From positions 529,210 through 593,209 of the forward strand of contig JACTAT010000358.1 of NCBI GenBank assembly GCA_014526335.1: a stretch of DNA of 64,000 bases, read 5' to 3'. Made by a program: the position numbers and the translations under genes. The stretch comes from Chrysaora quinquecirrha. Its lineage: Eukaryota > Cnidaria > Scyphozoa > Semaeostomeae > Pelagiidae. Of this stretch, positions 12,851-24,574 are shown in pieces; the stretch's first letter is position 1; each line of letters opens with the position of its first letter. The notes beneath the pieces are model-generated. The model ran no database searches. It saw only the letters and a list, made by a program, of their open reading frames with translations, and had not been told where the DNA came from.

Positions 12851-13454
12851 GACCCCAAAGCTCCCCTCCATGATTTTAAATATGTACTTTTTTCCTTACA
12901 TTGCAGTGCGAACTAACCACTGCAAACACCCTCCCTCCCCCCCCCCCCCCGCAGTGTTTCCAGCAAATCTTATCATAAGCAACAACATTTACATGCTTTT
13001 ATCGTTGCATAACTATTTTAATTTGGTCGGAAACAAGTTCTAGCAACGACTTTTTCTTATACATCCTTCAACCCCGTGTGTTCTGTTGACCTTTGGTAGA
13101 GGGCAATACCTTTTGCTTCCGCCTGTCTCCAATCACTCGTAGTATAAGCAAAATTGTTCTTTTTGCATGCTGAATGTAACTTCGACAGTTCGAGTATAGT
13201 TTTTTCAGTGCACGCTTGGTTTGCATTTGCACGCTGTGGTGCGAACGTTCTTCACAGCATACTGTGTCACAAATGTTCATGAATTCATCAAATGTCTCTT
13301 CTTTACATGCCATAACTTGAGCAGAACGAATTGGCAGCAATCCTGGTGTGCACATTGCGTTGCGGTCTAGACAGAGGAAGATACGACCACAGAATACGGC
13401 CAATCTGCCTTGAAAGACCGGTATTATACAGTAGTATTTTGTTGCTGTGTTTAT

Positions 13455-14801
13455 TCAGCTTTCTTTGTGATGATTTTTTTGTAATATCGGTCTTGTTTGA
13501 CTTTCATCCATTTTGGGGGTGCTCAGAAACCGGTCCCTGCGTTGCGATGGGCTATTGCACTTCCTTGTTAATGGAGAGCCGTTAAGCCTCGAATTTACGC
13601 CATTCGTTACGAAAGCGGTACTCCTAGGGAGCATCGGACTATCTGTTGGCGTTTCGTCATGTTCGCGAAGTTTCATCATTCGCATCTTCCAGCGTGGGAT
13701 CGCTTTGTCGCTACTCTGGAACTCCGATGGATCTTGAGATTTCTTCCAAATAAATCCGCAAACCAATCGCATCAAATGTAATCTGAACTTTCTGTGCATT
13801 TTGGAGTAAATGAACACATTAACGCAACTGTTAGCGGTTTGCATAACTTTGAAGAGAGAGTTCACTTGTAACAGAGTAGTCGTGTGGTTGACACCGGGTG
13901 GATTAAGCCATGATATAATGAAAATGATTTGCAGAATGTCTCTTGGTATCACAAGCAAACAAAACACGCAGCTCATGGCAACCAAAATTCGTGTTAGCCG
14001 TGTATTTGATCTTAATCTTCGTGCCTCGAAAGCACGCTCGAATTTAGATAGCCTCTGCCTTCGTAAATTACATTTGATTCGTATATTTGTAAACAGCAAA
14101 ACGGCTATGAATCCAACGTCTTGCAAAAGCAACACAACAACAGTCGGGTAAGCGTAGCCAGGGCTGCCTGTGTCTATAACCAGGCATGGGAAGCCTGTTT
14201 GAAGTTCGAGATGTGATATATACGGTATATATAGACAAATGGATACAATTAATGCTCCTAATGCGACGAATTTAATTCGCGTTGCACTGTAGTTACGTCC
14301 AAACTGATGAACAATGATGAAGTATCGATCTACTGCTATGATCAGTATCAACAGTGCCGATAAGGTGACAGATATTGGTGCTAACGATGCAAGAATCTTG
14401 CAACCTACAATGCCGAAATCCCATCTTTTATACTCAGTTACTGTCCAATATATATAAAGACTTGGATTGACTAGTGATGCGATCAAATCGACTGTACCGA
14501 GATAGAGGAACAATGTCTCTGGCACGGAGCGACGTTTGCGTTGCTTGAATCCAAATACATAGCAAACAACTGAATTACCCACGCTGCCTATTACCAGTAT
14601 CATGACCATTAATACAAGTAGAATTGTTTTGAAATACCCAAGGCCTTGCTTGGTTTCAGTTGACGCAGTGCTGTTTAGCCGAGTTGTTGGTGTAGCATTC
14701 ATGCTGAGGCTTAAGTTGAAATCCAATTGAGAACTATTAGCCATTGATGTTCCATAGAAGTTGGCCATGGGCTTCATCGTTTCTTCCATAAACTGATCCA
14801 T
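13455..14801 (-). CDS. Rhodopsin-class (class A) G-protein-coupled receptor, single exon
   Basis: An uninterrupted 448-aa protein starts at the ATG complementary to 14799-14801. It has seven hydrophobic segments. Seen: an extracellular N-terminus with sequons at Asn22, Asn35 and Asn43; TM1 GN (Asn76); TM2 LxxxD (Asp105); Cys134 at the top of TM3 matching Cys206 in the second extracellular loop; DRY at 158-160; TM6 FCLLVIP, a CWxP variant without Trp; and TM7 NVFIY (328-332) where NPxxY is usual, so Pro is replaced by Val. The basic third loop (RRQRLSKFERAFEARRLR) and the ~110-residue Ser/Thr/Arg-rich tail suit G-protein and arrestin coupling. The layout resembles peptide or orphan class A receptors, which are numerous and often intronless in cnidarians. 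The ligand cannot be told from sequence. Confidence 0.92.
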   Translation of the reverse strand: MDQFMEETMKPMANFYGTSMANSSQLDFNLSLSMNATPTTRLNSTASTETKQGLGYFKTILLVLMVMILVIGSVGNSVVCYVFGFKQRKRRSVPETLFLYLGTVDLIASLVNPSLYIYWTVTEYKRWDFGIVGCKILASLAPISVTLSALLILIIAVDRYFIIVHQFGRNYSATRIKFVALGALIVSICLYIPYISHLELQTGFPCLVIDTGSPGYAYPTVVVLLLQDVGFIAVLLFTNIRIKCNLRRQRLSKFERAFEARRLRSNTRLTRILVAMSCVFCLLVIPRDILQIIFIISWLNPPGVNHTTTLLQVNSLFKVMQTANSCVNVFIYSKMHRKFRLHLMRLVCGFIWKKSQDPSEFQSSDKAIPRWKMRMMKLREHDETPTDSPMLPRSTAFVTNGVNSRLNGSPLTRKCNSPSQRRDRFLSTPKMDESQTRPILQKNHHKES

Positions 14802-17079
14802 TGCTTTTGACCTTTAAAATGAATAAACTGTTAAATTGATTGTATTTCTTTACGACTGTCTACGTCACTGCCTCTCTAGAAAGTGCGGTGGCAGCTAGCT
14901 TGTGATGGTGTCAGCCTCAGGAGTTCAGTGAGGTAGAGGTTCGAGCCCGGTAGCGTCAGCCTCGGTAGTGTATCTACATCTGCAATCCTAAAGGCTGGTG
15001 CTTAACATACATTTCACCTTCGCCTTCACCACTTATAGACGGGAAAAGGTTGTTTTGTATTCCCTCTATAATGTTTAAGAGAGCTTGATGATTGGTACGT
15101 TACAAGCAAAGTTCGTTTTAAACAGGATATTTCCTTTATTTTGCCGAATAGAGTGGCAAAAGTGACAAAATTGAATTCAAATAGAACGCTATATAGCCGA
15201 GGGCAAATCACTTTCCTTAGAAGTGGACGAAATTTTGGGATTTTCACAAAAGAACAATAGAATTTCCTGAAAATTATTAAAGGATTTTCAAAATAACAAT
15301 AGGATATTGCAAAAGTGGACGAGATTTTTGGAGTGATTTGCCCTCGCGACATAAAGTGTTTCATAAAAAACAGCGACGAGGGGATTCGACCTCCCCCCCC
15401 CCCTCCACCCAGCATACAGAATACTAGAATCATTCCTGTCATAAGTAAATTTTGTCTTGGTTATGGACAACTTATTTTTCTGAGACCGACCCAAGCACAG
15501 ACAAGAGACTCTAGTCTAGAGTTAGAGCATTAAGTTCTTATCATCAAGTGGAAAGTTTTTCGGATATCAGCATAAACTTTATTCTTTCAGTCTTCCGAGG
15601 GTTCCATCCGATTCCGACCCGAGGAATGTAAACGGGTGACTAGAATTTTGGGGAAGTACACGTGCTGTGACAGACATTGTACTATTTGTACTATTCACAT
15701 GCCATTACACTTACACCCATACCCATTCACCAGAACAATGCCAATAATTAGAAACAAAAGTAAATAATTAAACGGTACAAAAGTGGCGTTTTGAGTATTT
15801 GTTATTGCATCTGCCGGAAATAGAAGGTATTGTTGTTGTTAGTTAGGCCAGTCTATGTTTTGAATATTTTATAAATATCGCTGTAGGAAATACAGATGTG
15901 GTATTGGTAATGCCCACGGTATATGCCAAAGGTACCCCGTTGAAGTATTCTAATAAAAATATTAACTGGTAAAGGACTGCAATAAAGCGACATACCGTAA
16001 ACGATAGATAACTTGATGTTCAGTCTGTCAGTGTACATGCATTTTTTTATAAGGAAGTGCGTGGTGCAGTGAAAGAACAACATAACATAGTCCTACGTTA
16101 TTGACGACATGCACATACCGGTACAATGCTTAAGTCAGATATCCTGCCTTTGGCAATTCAAGTCAGTGTTAACATTTCACGAAATGTCAGTACTACTTAC
16201 AGTATATCACAAGACGTCCATAGCTTGAAGTTTCTATTGTGGGGTTATCACATCACGCCATATCATTTCTGCAGCATGTACTTATTCTTCCAAACTCCTG
16301 AAATTCATGCCTCGTGTCATGGACATTGACTATGTATTCCCCAATAAAATAACGCCTCTAATTATTGTTAAATGACCAACAAATGAATAAAGACAGGTAT
16401 AATTGCGGAGGCAGTGATATACCTGACTCGACTCTGTTTCCATGGAGAACTCTGGTCGTCGAATACTAAGTTCTAAATATTAAAGTTTACATCCACAAGT
16501 CTTCGTGAGCTGTCTCGTCACTGTTTTTTTTCAAGACTTGTTTGTTATTGATTGAAGGAAACTTTCTGTTCTTATTTGTCAACAGAAGGAAATTCCATGA
16601 AGCATCATGTGTTGAATAATGAGTCACTGGCCATCCATAAAATTGACTTTTAAGCTTAGCGTCTCAAGTCAAGTAGAATGAATGCATTTTTCGCACCAAT
16701 CTGTTTACATCCAAATCCTATTCTGAATTAAGAGGTTTAGGCCGAAGTACTGAATGCAGAGCATATTCATGCTGCCATGGTATTAGCATTTTTATTTTAA
16801 TAGCTCTAATGTCATTACAATGGTTCGTCTGAATCAAAAGCCGAATGAAAATTTCCCATGATACCTCACGGCTTAAAAGATCTTTCAAATCTTTAAGGCT
16901 ATATAGAAAACTATCTACAGTAATCATACGTTAATCCGGGATTTATGCTTATGATACATTTCTTTTACAAATTGCCCCGACCGAGAAAAAATTTTTTCTA
17001 AAGAGTGGGATTGAACCGGAGGAAGGAATTGCTTTAAATAAGATTTAAAGAGGCATCGAAACTCCCTTTGATAACAGCA
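14802..17079. other. Gene-poor region upstream of the GPCR
   Basis: This holds the presumed GPCR promoter and a tRNA-like segment (14885-14960). A C run lies at about 15392-15402. A TTTTTTTATAAGGAAG motif near 16043 matches one end of the MITE family at 17080-17471 and may be a fragment of it. No coding exon is supported. Confidence 0.5.
14885..14960 (+). repeat. tRNA-like SINE head
   Basis: GTGGCAGCTAGCTTGTGATGG (14889-14909) resembles an A-box region, and GAGGTTCGAGCCC near 14936-14948 is a near-consensus B box (GGTTCRANNCC). The distance between them fits a tRNA-derived SINE promoter. The segment continues with TAGCGTCAGCCTCGG, echoing GTCAGCCTCAGG inside it. Confidence 0.45.
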
Positions 17080-17471
17080 TACACGAATTTTTTCATAAGG
17101 AAGTTCATTCAGGCTCAGTAGTCAGTACTGAAAATTCCATAACTGATGGCCAAATTTGAGTACTCAATATTCCTTAGCAATTCCTTAACTTTTTACTTTG
17201 TGATTCTTCAAAATAACCAATGTTCAAGGAAATATAGGGCATAAAGTTGCCAGAAGACGAATAGCAATGAATACTTATTGAAAAGCCTGGGCAACAAGTA
17301 TTGCTTGCTCTGTTGATACAAAATTTCGTCTTTTTTTATCGAAATGTTAAGGTAAAGAAAAAGTCAGATTCCTTGGTAGTCTCCCATCCAGTACTAGAAA
17401 TTCCTTAAGTTTTTGCCTATCCGAGTACTACCTTCCTTATAAAACACTTCCTTATAAAAAAAATGCGTGTA
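17080..17471. mobile_element. Mariner-like MITE (TACACG..CGTGTA family), copy 1
   Basis: The left end TACACGAATTTTTTCATAAGG and right end CCTTATAAAAAAAATGCGTGTA are imperfect inverted repeats, apparently CACG..CGTG flanked by a TA duplication. There is no coding content. Further copies of the family lie at 27581-27992 and 31785-32163, with lone right ends near 22237-22257. Confidence 0.6.
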
Positions 17472-17739
17472 CACAAATCCAGATAGCAGGTGCTAGTATG
17501 CTAGAGACATGAAGAGTTAAAACACAGAAATGGCTGGTGTTCCTTAAAGACATTGTTATTTGCATCTGCACTATTTTTACAGTAGTTTTTTTATTCAAAA
17601 ACGTTTGCAAATATTAGTAGTTTATAAAGCTTTCCGTAATGGCGGCTTCTAGTAGTCGAAGTGATGTATAATCTGCATATACTCCTGCCCGACCGGCAGC
17701 ACTGTGCTTGCAAGCCTAATGCTCCTTGTGTGTACTAAC

Positions 17740-17900
17740 TCAGGGGCGGCGCCAGCCGCCAAAGTGTGGGGTGGACTAGCGAGCGTAGCGAGTACAACCA
17801 GGGGGTCTGGGGGCGAGCCCAGACCCCCTGGAAAATATTTTGGGACCACGCCCTTTAGAAGGCCGGAAAATGCCTTTTCGAGCGCCGGGAAACGCCCTTT
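17740..17900. repeat. GC-rich repeat with a 14-bp-arm perfect hairpin
   Basis: This is a sharp GC-rich island in AT-rich DNA. At 17798-17831 the arms CCAGGGGGTCTGGG and CCCAGACCCCCTGG pair perfectly around GGCGAG. GAGCGTAGCGAGT just before it is typical of dispersed repeat text. Flanks at about 17665-17725 and 18211-18265 are diverged direct repeats (both include GCAGCACT and TAATGCTCCTT), so this may be an insertion within a duplicated stretch. Confidence 0.55.
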
Positions 17901-20780
17901 TTGGATCGAATGAAAGATAGAATCCTAATTTTGGCAGAGATGAAACAGTCAATGAAAGGCAAAAAACTCAACGTGAACGTAATTATAAACTCAAGACACA
18001 ACATAAACCTATGAAAATATTATTCACTGCTTGATTGTTTTCAGCTGCTTCTTTTTCCTTCTCCCAAAAGGCAACCTCTCTTGATTCAGAAAGGAGTGTG
18101 AATTCAAGTGAAGTCTTAAGAAAGGAAAATGACCCATCACCTCCCCCACTATTTTCTCATCGGATAGTTTCTTATAAACGAGTTTCTTATAATAAAAAAG
18201 AGTGTAGTCTGTGTATAATCCTTGCTGACTGGCAGCACTATGTTTGAAAGCTTAATGCTCCTTTATTGTAATTTTACGTTCTGCAGTACCTATAGAAAGG
18301 TCGTGCATTTTCTTTTAACATAAATAACGTCCCTTGCAGCTTTTATTAGCTCAAATGGTACTAAATACAAAGAGGATTTGGTCTAGAAAATATTATGTAG
18401 GAATTTCTTGCAATGAGGACCTGGGTTGACTTGACCATGGTACTATTAACACATGATTCTTATAAAAGGAAACCCAAGGATCGCACAATTGATAAGAGTG
18501 CTTGTTCAAGGCTATTTTCAAACCAAGGCATACCTAGCTATATTTTTCCTTTTTTGCAAAGATTGACTTGAAAAACGTCAAGTACAACAAATTACTTTGC
18601 AAATACGCGTATAAAATATTAGCATAGCTTACACCTGGGTCAATTCAGATGTTTGCTTCTTAACTGAAGAAAAATTAAGCTTTTACATCTTGTGGATCTA
18701 AGTCAATTTGGAGTATTTGTCAACCATGAAGTAAAATTGCCGTTACATAAATGCTACGGCAAATGTTTTTTAACCATAAATACTACGGCAAATGTTGGTT
18801 TATGATGGCTATACCCACTAATATAATGCTTTTCCAGCTGGCACAATAACAGCCAGAAACTGAAGCAAGATCCTTATTTTAGACTTAAAGGATAAGAATG
18901 TTCTTGAAATTAAGAAGATGCCCTCCTAGGATTGATCTTAAATTGCGCCAATGGTGTTTTATCACGATTTTTGTGCAGTGACCTTGCAGGCCACTCTGGG
19001 AACTCGTATTCATACATCAATTGATTCTTAATTATCTGATGATTGGGGGCCAATAACATGGGTACCAGAAGCTCAAAGCCACAGTCTGCGATGAAATGAA
19101 TCGCCAAGCCGCGATCGAATGATATTAATCTTGATGCAAAAGGTTACTAACGGTGTACCGACTTTGTTTCCATACACCGAGTCACAAATGACGAATGTGT
19201 TTTTGATATTGTCTTTAATGCATCAACATAACATAACATTAATATGCGTAAAAATAACAATAAAAAGAAGAAATATTTTCTAGTCAGTCACTTCAATTTG
19301 TCGCGAGCAATCAAGTTTTTCTTTAACAATGCTTTAAGTTTCATAACGAGGCTAGTTCATGATGACCAATTCAGTTCAACAGCGCTGTCACTTACTTATT
19401 GCTCACTTTTGTAACTACTGTTTAGACGCTATGCTTTGTCGCTTTTCCCATTACATTTTTAGCGGGTGGTGCAGAGTTCTTTCAGCCCAATTCCTTGTGC
19501 AATTAAGAATGTAGCTGCAGGCCCATCTCTATAAGACTCGGTTGCATGTATAAAGCCGTAAACCGATGTAAATACACAACAAAAGGCGACAGGCGACAGG
19601 TACAACTTATTCCGAAGCCGCCAACCGTAGAAAAAGCTTTGCAAGATCCGTAAGCCGCTTGCGATTAGGGATCAAAACCGCAAAGCTGCAAACCTACAAG
19701 GTGCGTTCTACAGAGATTTGCTTCGCTTTTTTGATTCTACGAAGATGTGGAAATGAAGCAAAATCTAAAGAACTCGGTCTTTCGTGCAAATCTCAAGTTT
19801 CCAAGAAGTATCTGGCCTATTGCAAGTAGCTGTTTCAGCGAAATTTGAAAATCCACGCAATAAATCAAAATTTTAATCCAACAGCTGACAAAGCTTGACA
19901 AACATAATCAGACTTGAGTCAGTCCTAAATTACCACAAAACCTAAAGACGCACTAAGAAACGACAACAAAAGACCGATTCAGTTCCAAAAGAACAAAGCA
20001 AATTTTTGTTGCTTCGCTAAGCAATAAAAGGGAATTGCTACGAAAGCAATTCACTTGGTTCGGCCAGAAAAGGTGAAAAAGCTTCGCTACTGCAATGGTG
20101 CAATGTCGAATCAAACTTTTGCTTCGCTTGAAAAAATGCACCCAAAATAGGCTCCCCATGATTATGAATATGTCGCCTCGCCATAAGGCAACAAACAAAG
20201 CAATTTCAATATTACAATTCAACGCATTTAAATCGAAAGCATGACCCTACCTTATATGTTGGCCTATGGTTCTTCTGTATCGTTATTTTCGATAGCTCTA
20301 TTTTCAAATGAAACACGTTTCTAGAGGGCAAGATTGCTTGGTAGAAACTGCATGCAGGAACCTTCATCGGCTACGTAATTCACAAGGGTTGTGATTCGTT
20401 TGGTATAATCACTACCCGACACCATCTATGCGTAGTTCATTGTTGGCTTTTGTTCATAGTAACCAAGACAGTGGAATACTAAACAGCAAAACTTTAAACT
20501 AAACAATATATTTACACTTAAGGCTGAGAAAATAGGGCAGCCTTATTTGTTTTGTTTACAGTAACTTGCCAGAACAACAATTTGAATATCAGTCAGTGTG
20601 AATGTGAATTTTCGAGTGCTATAACCTGAAGAAAGCTTGTTCTCAGTGGTCCAAGTAAGAAGCAGAAGCCTGCATGCAGTGCTCTGGATTACCCAATGGA
20701 TCATAGCCTAATCACAAAGCTCATGCTTAGGAAAATATAGAGAAATCGGTACACAGCTGAAAGTAACATCCTTGATTAGC
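17901..20780. other. No gene seen; repeat-rich intergenic DNA
   Basis: Only short chance ORFs occur. There are scattered TTCTTATAA and CCTTATAA motifs of the MITE family (for example near 18167-18190) and a TGCTTCGC-rich patch at about 19720-20110. No RNA gene or exon can be supported. Confidence 0.45.
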
Positions 20781-20784
20781 CGAA

Positions 20785-21112
20785 ACCCCGGGGGTGCACT
20801 TTATATTTTTTCGAGTCGGGGATGTGCCTGCCAATGGGGTGTCATTTCAGGGGAAAAATTCCGAGAAGGGGATGTGCCGTAGGATTGTCATTGAAGTTCC
20901 AGAATGGGGAAGCAGGAAGGACAAATTTTTCCGGGAAAGGTGTGGTTTTTGTCTAATTTTAGCCTTAAATGGTTTCGTTTCATAAAGAATTCCCAAAAAA
21001 TGCCGGAAAGAGAATTACTTTTTGGGTTCCAAAATTCCGAAATGGGTAACAAAAATTTTGTTTACAGGCACACCCCCGTATTATGTGAGGTAGGTGCACC
21101 CCCGAGGCCGAA
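20785..21112. mobile_element. Small TIR element (GGGGGTGCAC ends)
   Basis: The left end (CCCCGGGGGTGCAC, about 20785-20800) and right end (GGTGCACCCCCGAGG, about 21093-21107) are inverted, and the similarity continues inward through GATGTGCCTGCC and its partner ACAGGCACACCCCC. Length is about 330 bp with no coding content. No target duplication is certain. Confidence 0.55.
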
Positions 21113-21783
21113 ACTCGATTGACCTGACGAGTCTCTATGATCAACGAATTACGCTTTGTCCTAACTACTTTGGACTGAAACATTCATTAACATTATGAAT
21201 GTTTTGAACTTTTGAACATTGTGAACTTGTGTAATTTCTTTTCAAAGCTTTTGAGGCCTTGGGCGAATGTTTGTTCTTGCTGCAGCAAGATGAAGCAACA
21301 GCCTTGACCACAGCGATGCTTCAAGAGCACGAATGTTCGTGAAGAAAAATCGGAGTTCGTTAACTTTTTCAATAATAATTTATTACGGGGAAGTTTATTG
21401 AACCTCCTGCAAGACTTTCTCGAGTAGCCTATCTTTCAAGGCTATATGATTTGAGCCTAAGATCTTGCGATTCGCAAGCAATTGACCAAACCGTTGCTGT
21501 ATAGCTTTATTTTCTAAGGAACCTTTGGTCAGAGTTGAGGCTGGAGTTCCTTAATTTTCCAACAATATGAGGCTGAAAGTTCCTTATACTGTTCCTTGAC
21601 GTGAGATATGTTTGAATGCTAATTTTTACAAAAGATTCATTTAACTCGCTTCGTTTCTAACTTTTAAGATATAAATGGAGTCTTTTGGGGAAGTACGATG
21701 GGAAATATATTGTTTTTTGTTATTCATTTGTCAAAACCTTCTTGCTCTTGAAAAAGGTTGTTCTTAGGTTTTCATCCGAGCCT
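21113..21783. other. Intergenic DNA, no gene
   Basis: Nothing beyond short ORFs. It contains eroded TTCCTTA-type repeat text at about 21505-21600 that may belong to the MITE family whose right end is near 22237. Confidence 0.4.
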
Positions 21784-21791
21784 CGATAGTT

Positions 21792-22170
21792 CCCAGGGGG
21801 GGAGTACTCATTAACTTTCAATACGGGGGGTCCATGCCAATATTTGGGGTCCGAAATCTTAAGCTTATTCAATATTTGGGGTCTGTGAATTATAACATGG
21901 ACAACAATTCAATATTTGGGGTTCAAAAATCTGAAGGAAGAATCTTGCGATTTGGTATGATTCATTACAATGACCAATCCAACTGCCAAGAGCTTATAAA
22001 TTGTAAATTGTCGTGAAACTGATGGCTAAACCCGAGAAAACATTTTAGGTGTCAAAAAATAGATATCAATATTTGGGGTCTCCAAAACATTAAACTCAAT
22101 ATTTGGGGGTCTGCAAGGAAATAGTGGCATGGACCCCCCGTATTGAAAGTTAATGAGTACCCCCCCTGGG
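21792..22170. mobile_element. hAT-like MITE with 8-bp target duplication
   Basis: A 379-bp element with long near-perfect TIRs: CCCAGGGGGGGAGTACTC at the left and GAGTACCCCCCCTGGG at the right, continuing through ATTAACTTTCAATACGGGG and its complement. It is flanked by identical CGATAGTT at 21784-21791 and 22171-22178. An 8-bp duplication is the hallmark of hAT-superfamily insertion. The interior repeats CAATATTTGGGGTC in both orientations and has no gene. Confidence 0.85.
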
Positions 22171-22296
22171 CGATAGTTCTTTAAAGTTTCTAAACCTTTG
22201 GGAATTTTCAGCCTCGAGTTCTTCATAAAGGTGTTCCTTATAAAAAAAGAACGTGTATTGTAGCTATATTCTGAGACTTTGCAGCAAAATACCGAT

Positions 22297-22770
22297 TTGA
22301 TAAATGAGAGGGCACTTCGACTTGCATATTCTGACTATGCTTCTACATACGAAAACTACTATCTGAATCAAAGGAAACAACCATTCATGTACAGGCGATA
22401 AGGCTCCTTGCTTTAGAGGTATTCAAAACCATGAACAACCTTAATCCTAAATTCATGAAGGACTATTTTTTACCTAAAACCCTAGACCACAATCTACGGA
22501 GCATAAATCTTCTTGAAATAGCAAAAGTTAGAACTACAGGCTTTGGTATTAAGTCCTTATGTTATCAAGGACTAAAAATATGGAATTCCCTTCCTAATGA
22601 AATCAAAATGGCGAGTAACACTAAACAGTTTAAAAATTTGATCAGAACTTAGTTCCTCGCTAAAAAATGCGAGTGTTCCTTTTGCACTAAATGAGTTGAT
22701 TAATGCAATTCCTATGGTTGCTTAATATTAGTATGAATTAGTGTATATCACTATTTGTTGTAACTAACAA
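22297..22770 (+). mobile_element. 5'-truncated non-LTR retrotransposon tail, copy 1
   Basis: This matches the last part of copy 2, starting at about GATAAATGAGAG, through the C-terminal reverse-transcriptase text (KIWNSLPNEIK, ending FCTK and a stop at 22692-22694), to the 3' UTR end ATATCACTATTTGTTGTAACTAAC. The coding part differs from copy 2 by small substitutions and indels. It is a dead fragment. Confidence 0.8.
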
Positions 22771-22791
22771 AAAGTAAAAAGTAAAAGTAAA

Positions 22792-23832
22792 AGGACAATA
22801 TAGCTCTTGGGATGAATTAGGACAAGGTGTCCCACAAGGTTCAATACTAGGACCTCTTCTCTTCAACTCCTTTATAAATGATATCTTTTATAACCTCAGT
22901 GATGGGTCTCTCTGTAATTTTGCCGATGACAACACACTGACAGTGACCACCTCAAGCACTGAAGAATTAATAAATTTGATAAAAATAAACACCAATAAAT
23001 GTCTTGAATGGTTTAAGTCAAACGAAATGACTGCTAATGGTTCTAAATTCCAAGCCATTACTATTGGAAATAAAAACAAGAACATAGAACATTTTGAAAT
23101 TAATGAGAATCTAAAAATAAAAGTCGAAACTAATGTAACTCTGCTAGGTATAGAGATAGATGAAAGTTTAAAATTTGATGCCCATATTGATAAAATTTGT
23201 AAAAAAGCAGCAAAACAACTTAATTCTCTAAAACGCTTAGCTAGGTTCATGGGGAAAAAGAGAAAAATTATAATTAACTCGTTTATCTTATGCCACTTTA
23301 ATTACTGTCCACTTATTTGGATGTTATGCACCAAAGGGAGCCAAGACAAACTAGAAAAGATAAATGAGAGAGCACTACGACTTGCATATTCTGACTATAC
23401 TTCTACGTATGAAAAACTACTATCTGATTCAATGGAGACCACCATTCATATACAGTCGATAAGGCTCCTTGCTTTAGAGGTATTCAAAACTTTGAATAAC
23501 CTAAATCCTGTTTTTATGAAGGACTATTTTTACCTAAAAACTAGACCACAATCTACGGAGCACAAATCTTCTTGAAATACCAAAAGTTAGAACCACAGGC
23601 TTTGGCATTAAGTCCTTATGTTATCAAGGGCCAAAAATATGGAATTCCCTTCCTAATGAAATCAAAACGGCGAGTAACACTAAACAGTTTAAAAATTTGA
23701 TCAAAACTTGGTTCCTCGCTAAAAAATGCGAGTGCTCCTTTTGCACTAAATGAGTTGATCAATGCAATTCCTATGGTTGCTTAATGTTAGTATGAATTAG
23801 TGTATATCACTATTTGTTGTAACTAACATAAA
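22792..23832 (+). mobile_element. 5'-truncated non-LTR retrotransposon (CR1/Jockey-type RT), copy 2
   Basis: The reading frame is open from the left boundary. It starts inside the reverse transcriptase fingers/palm with GQGVPQGSILGPLLF, followed by the catalytic box NFADDN near 22917, then thumb and connection text (KSNEMTANGSKFQ; LLGIEIDESLKFDAHI; FILCHFNYCPLIWM), and KIWNSLPNEIK at the C-terminus. A one-base deletion near 23540, compared with copy 1, shifts the frame; the original stop would be TGA at 23751-23753. The 5' end abuts the A-rich 3' end of copy 1. The endonuclease and ORF1 are absent, so it cannot move by itself. The CR1/Jockey label rests on motif style only. Confidence 0.88.
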
Positions 23833-24574
23833 AGAAATATATATCAAATATCAGAAATATATCATCATATATTTGAGGCATTGTTACAAAGATTTCTTTC
23901 CAAAAAAGTATTGAAGGTTAACGGTATCTGTGTATCAGAATTATACATACCTACAATTATATGACGTACTGTGCTCAGGGTCTATAGCAAAGTCATTTGC
24001 CTTTCTTACGCATCATTCAGCGTTGACAAAACCCACGCGACTGACAGAATGGACAATGCTCAAAGCGCAAGTTTCTTATAACTAGAAATTGTTTCATTCC
24101 ACCACAGACTTTATTTACAATACAATGAATGATGAAGAGGCAGATGATAAATACTGCCTCTTCATCATAAAATTTATCAAAAGTCTGCGTTTTCCTATTC
24201 AAATTTACAATGAATGATGAAATTAATAAATAATAGGACATATGTGGCATACACTTTTTTTTTTAATAAGCAACTTGACTTTCGTCCAGCCCTCAAAGTT
24301 GCTTAAAATTTTAGACATTTCAGCCCTCAAAGTTGCTTAAACGTTGCTTAACATTTTTTGTACCTTAACCACCCCTGACTTCGTCATCGGTCAAAATCGT
24401 CATCTGTTAGGCCTACAACATGACTTTTGGGAGACAGTAAGTGGGAAAACTTTAGTTAACGAACTTCAACATGCAAAACATAAGAACGAAGAACAATTTC
24501 CTAACACAAGAAAGAGAATAAGCTTGGTTGTTTGACTTCTTAGTTGCTTACAGTAATTCAATTGAGCCCTCTCA
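23833..24574. other. Intergenic DNA with short local repeats
   Basis: No gene. The phrase CAGCCCTCAAAGTTGCTTAA occurs twice in tandem (about 24288-24340), and an inverted pair of ACAATGAATGATGAA-type text lies near 24120-24220. Confidence 0.4.

Larger units (their letters stand above)
10816..13454. other. Intergenic region between RRAGA and the GPCR
   Basis: 2.6 kb without a supported gene. It holds a near-perfect hairpin (11490-11593), a very AT-rich stretch (about 11760-12130), a patch of AATCCGC-like degenerate repeats (about 12590-12850) and a C run near 12939-12951. RRAGA and GPCR transcripts converge here, so both 3' UTRs should fall inside. AATAAA at 10815-10820 is too close to the RRAGA stop to be its likely poly(A) signal. 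Confidence 0.55.

Noticed and set aside
13068..13403. 111-codon minus-strand ORF after the GPCR, Cys-containing
   Set aside because: No family recognised, no signal peptide, and it lies in the expected 3' UTR of the GPCR, so it is probably chance.
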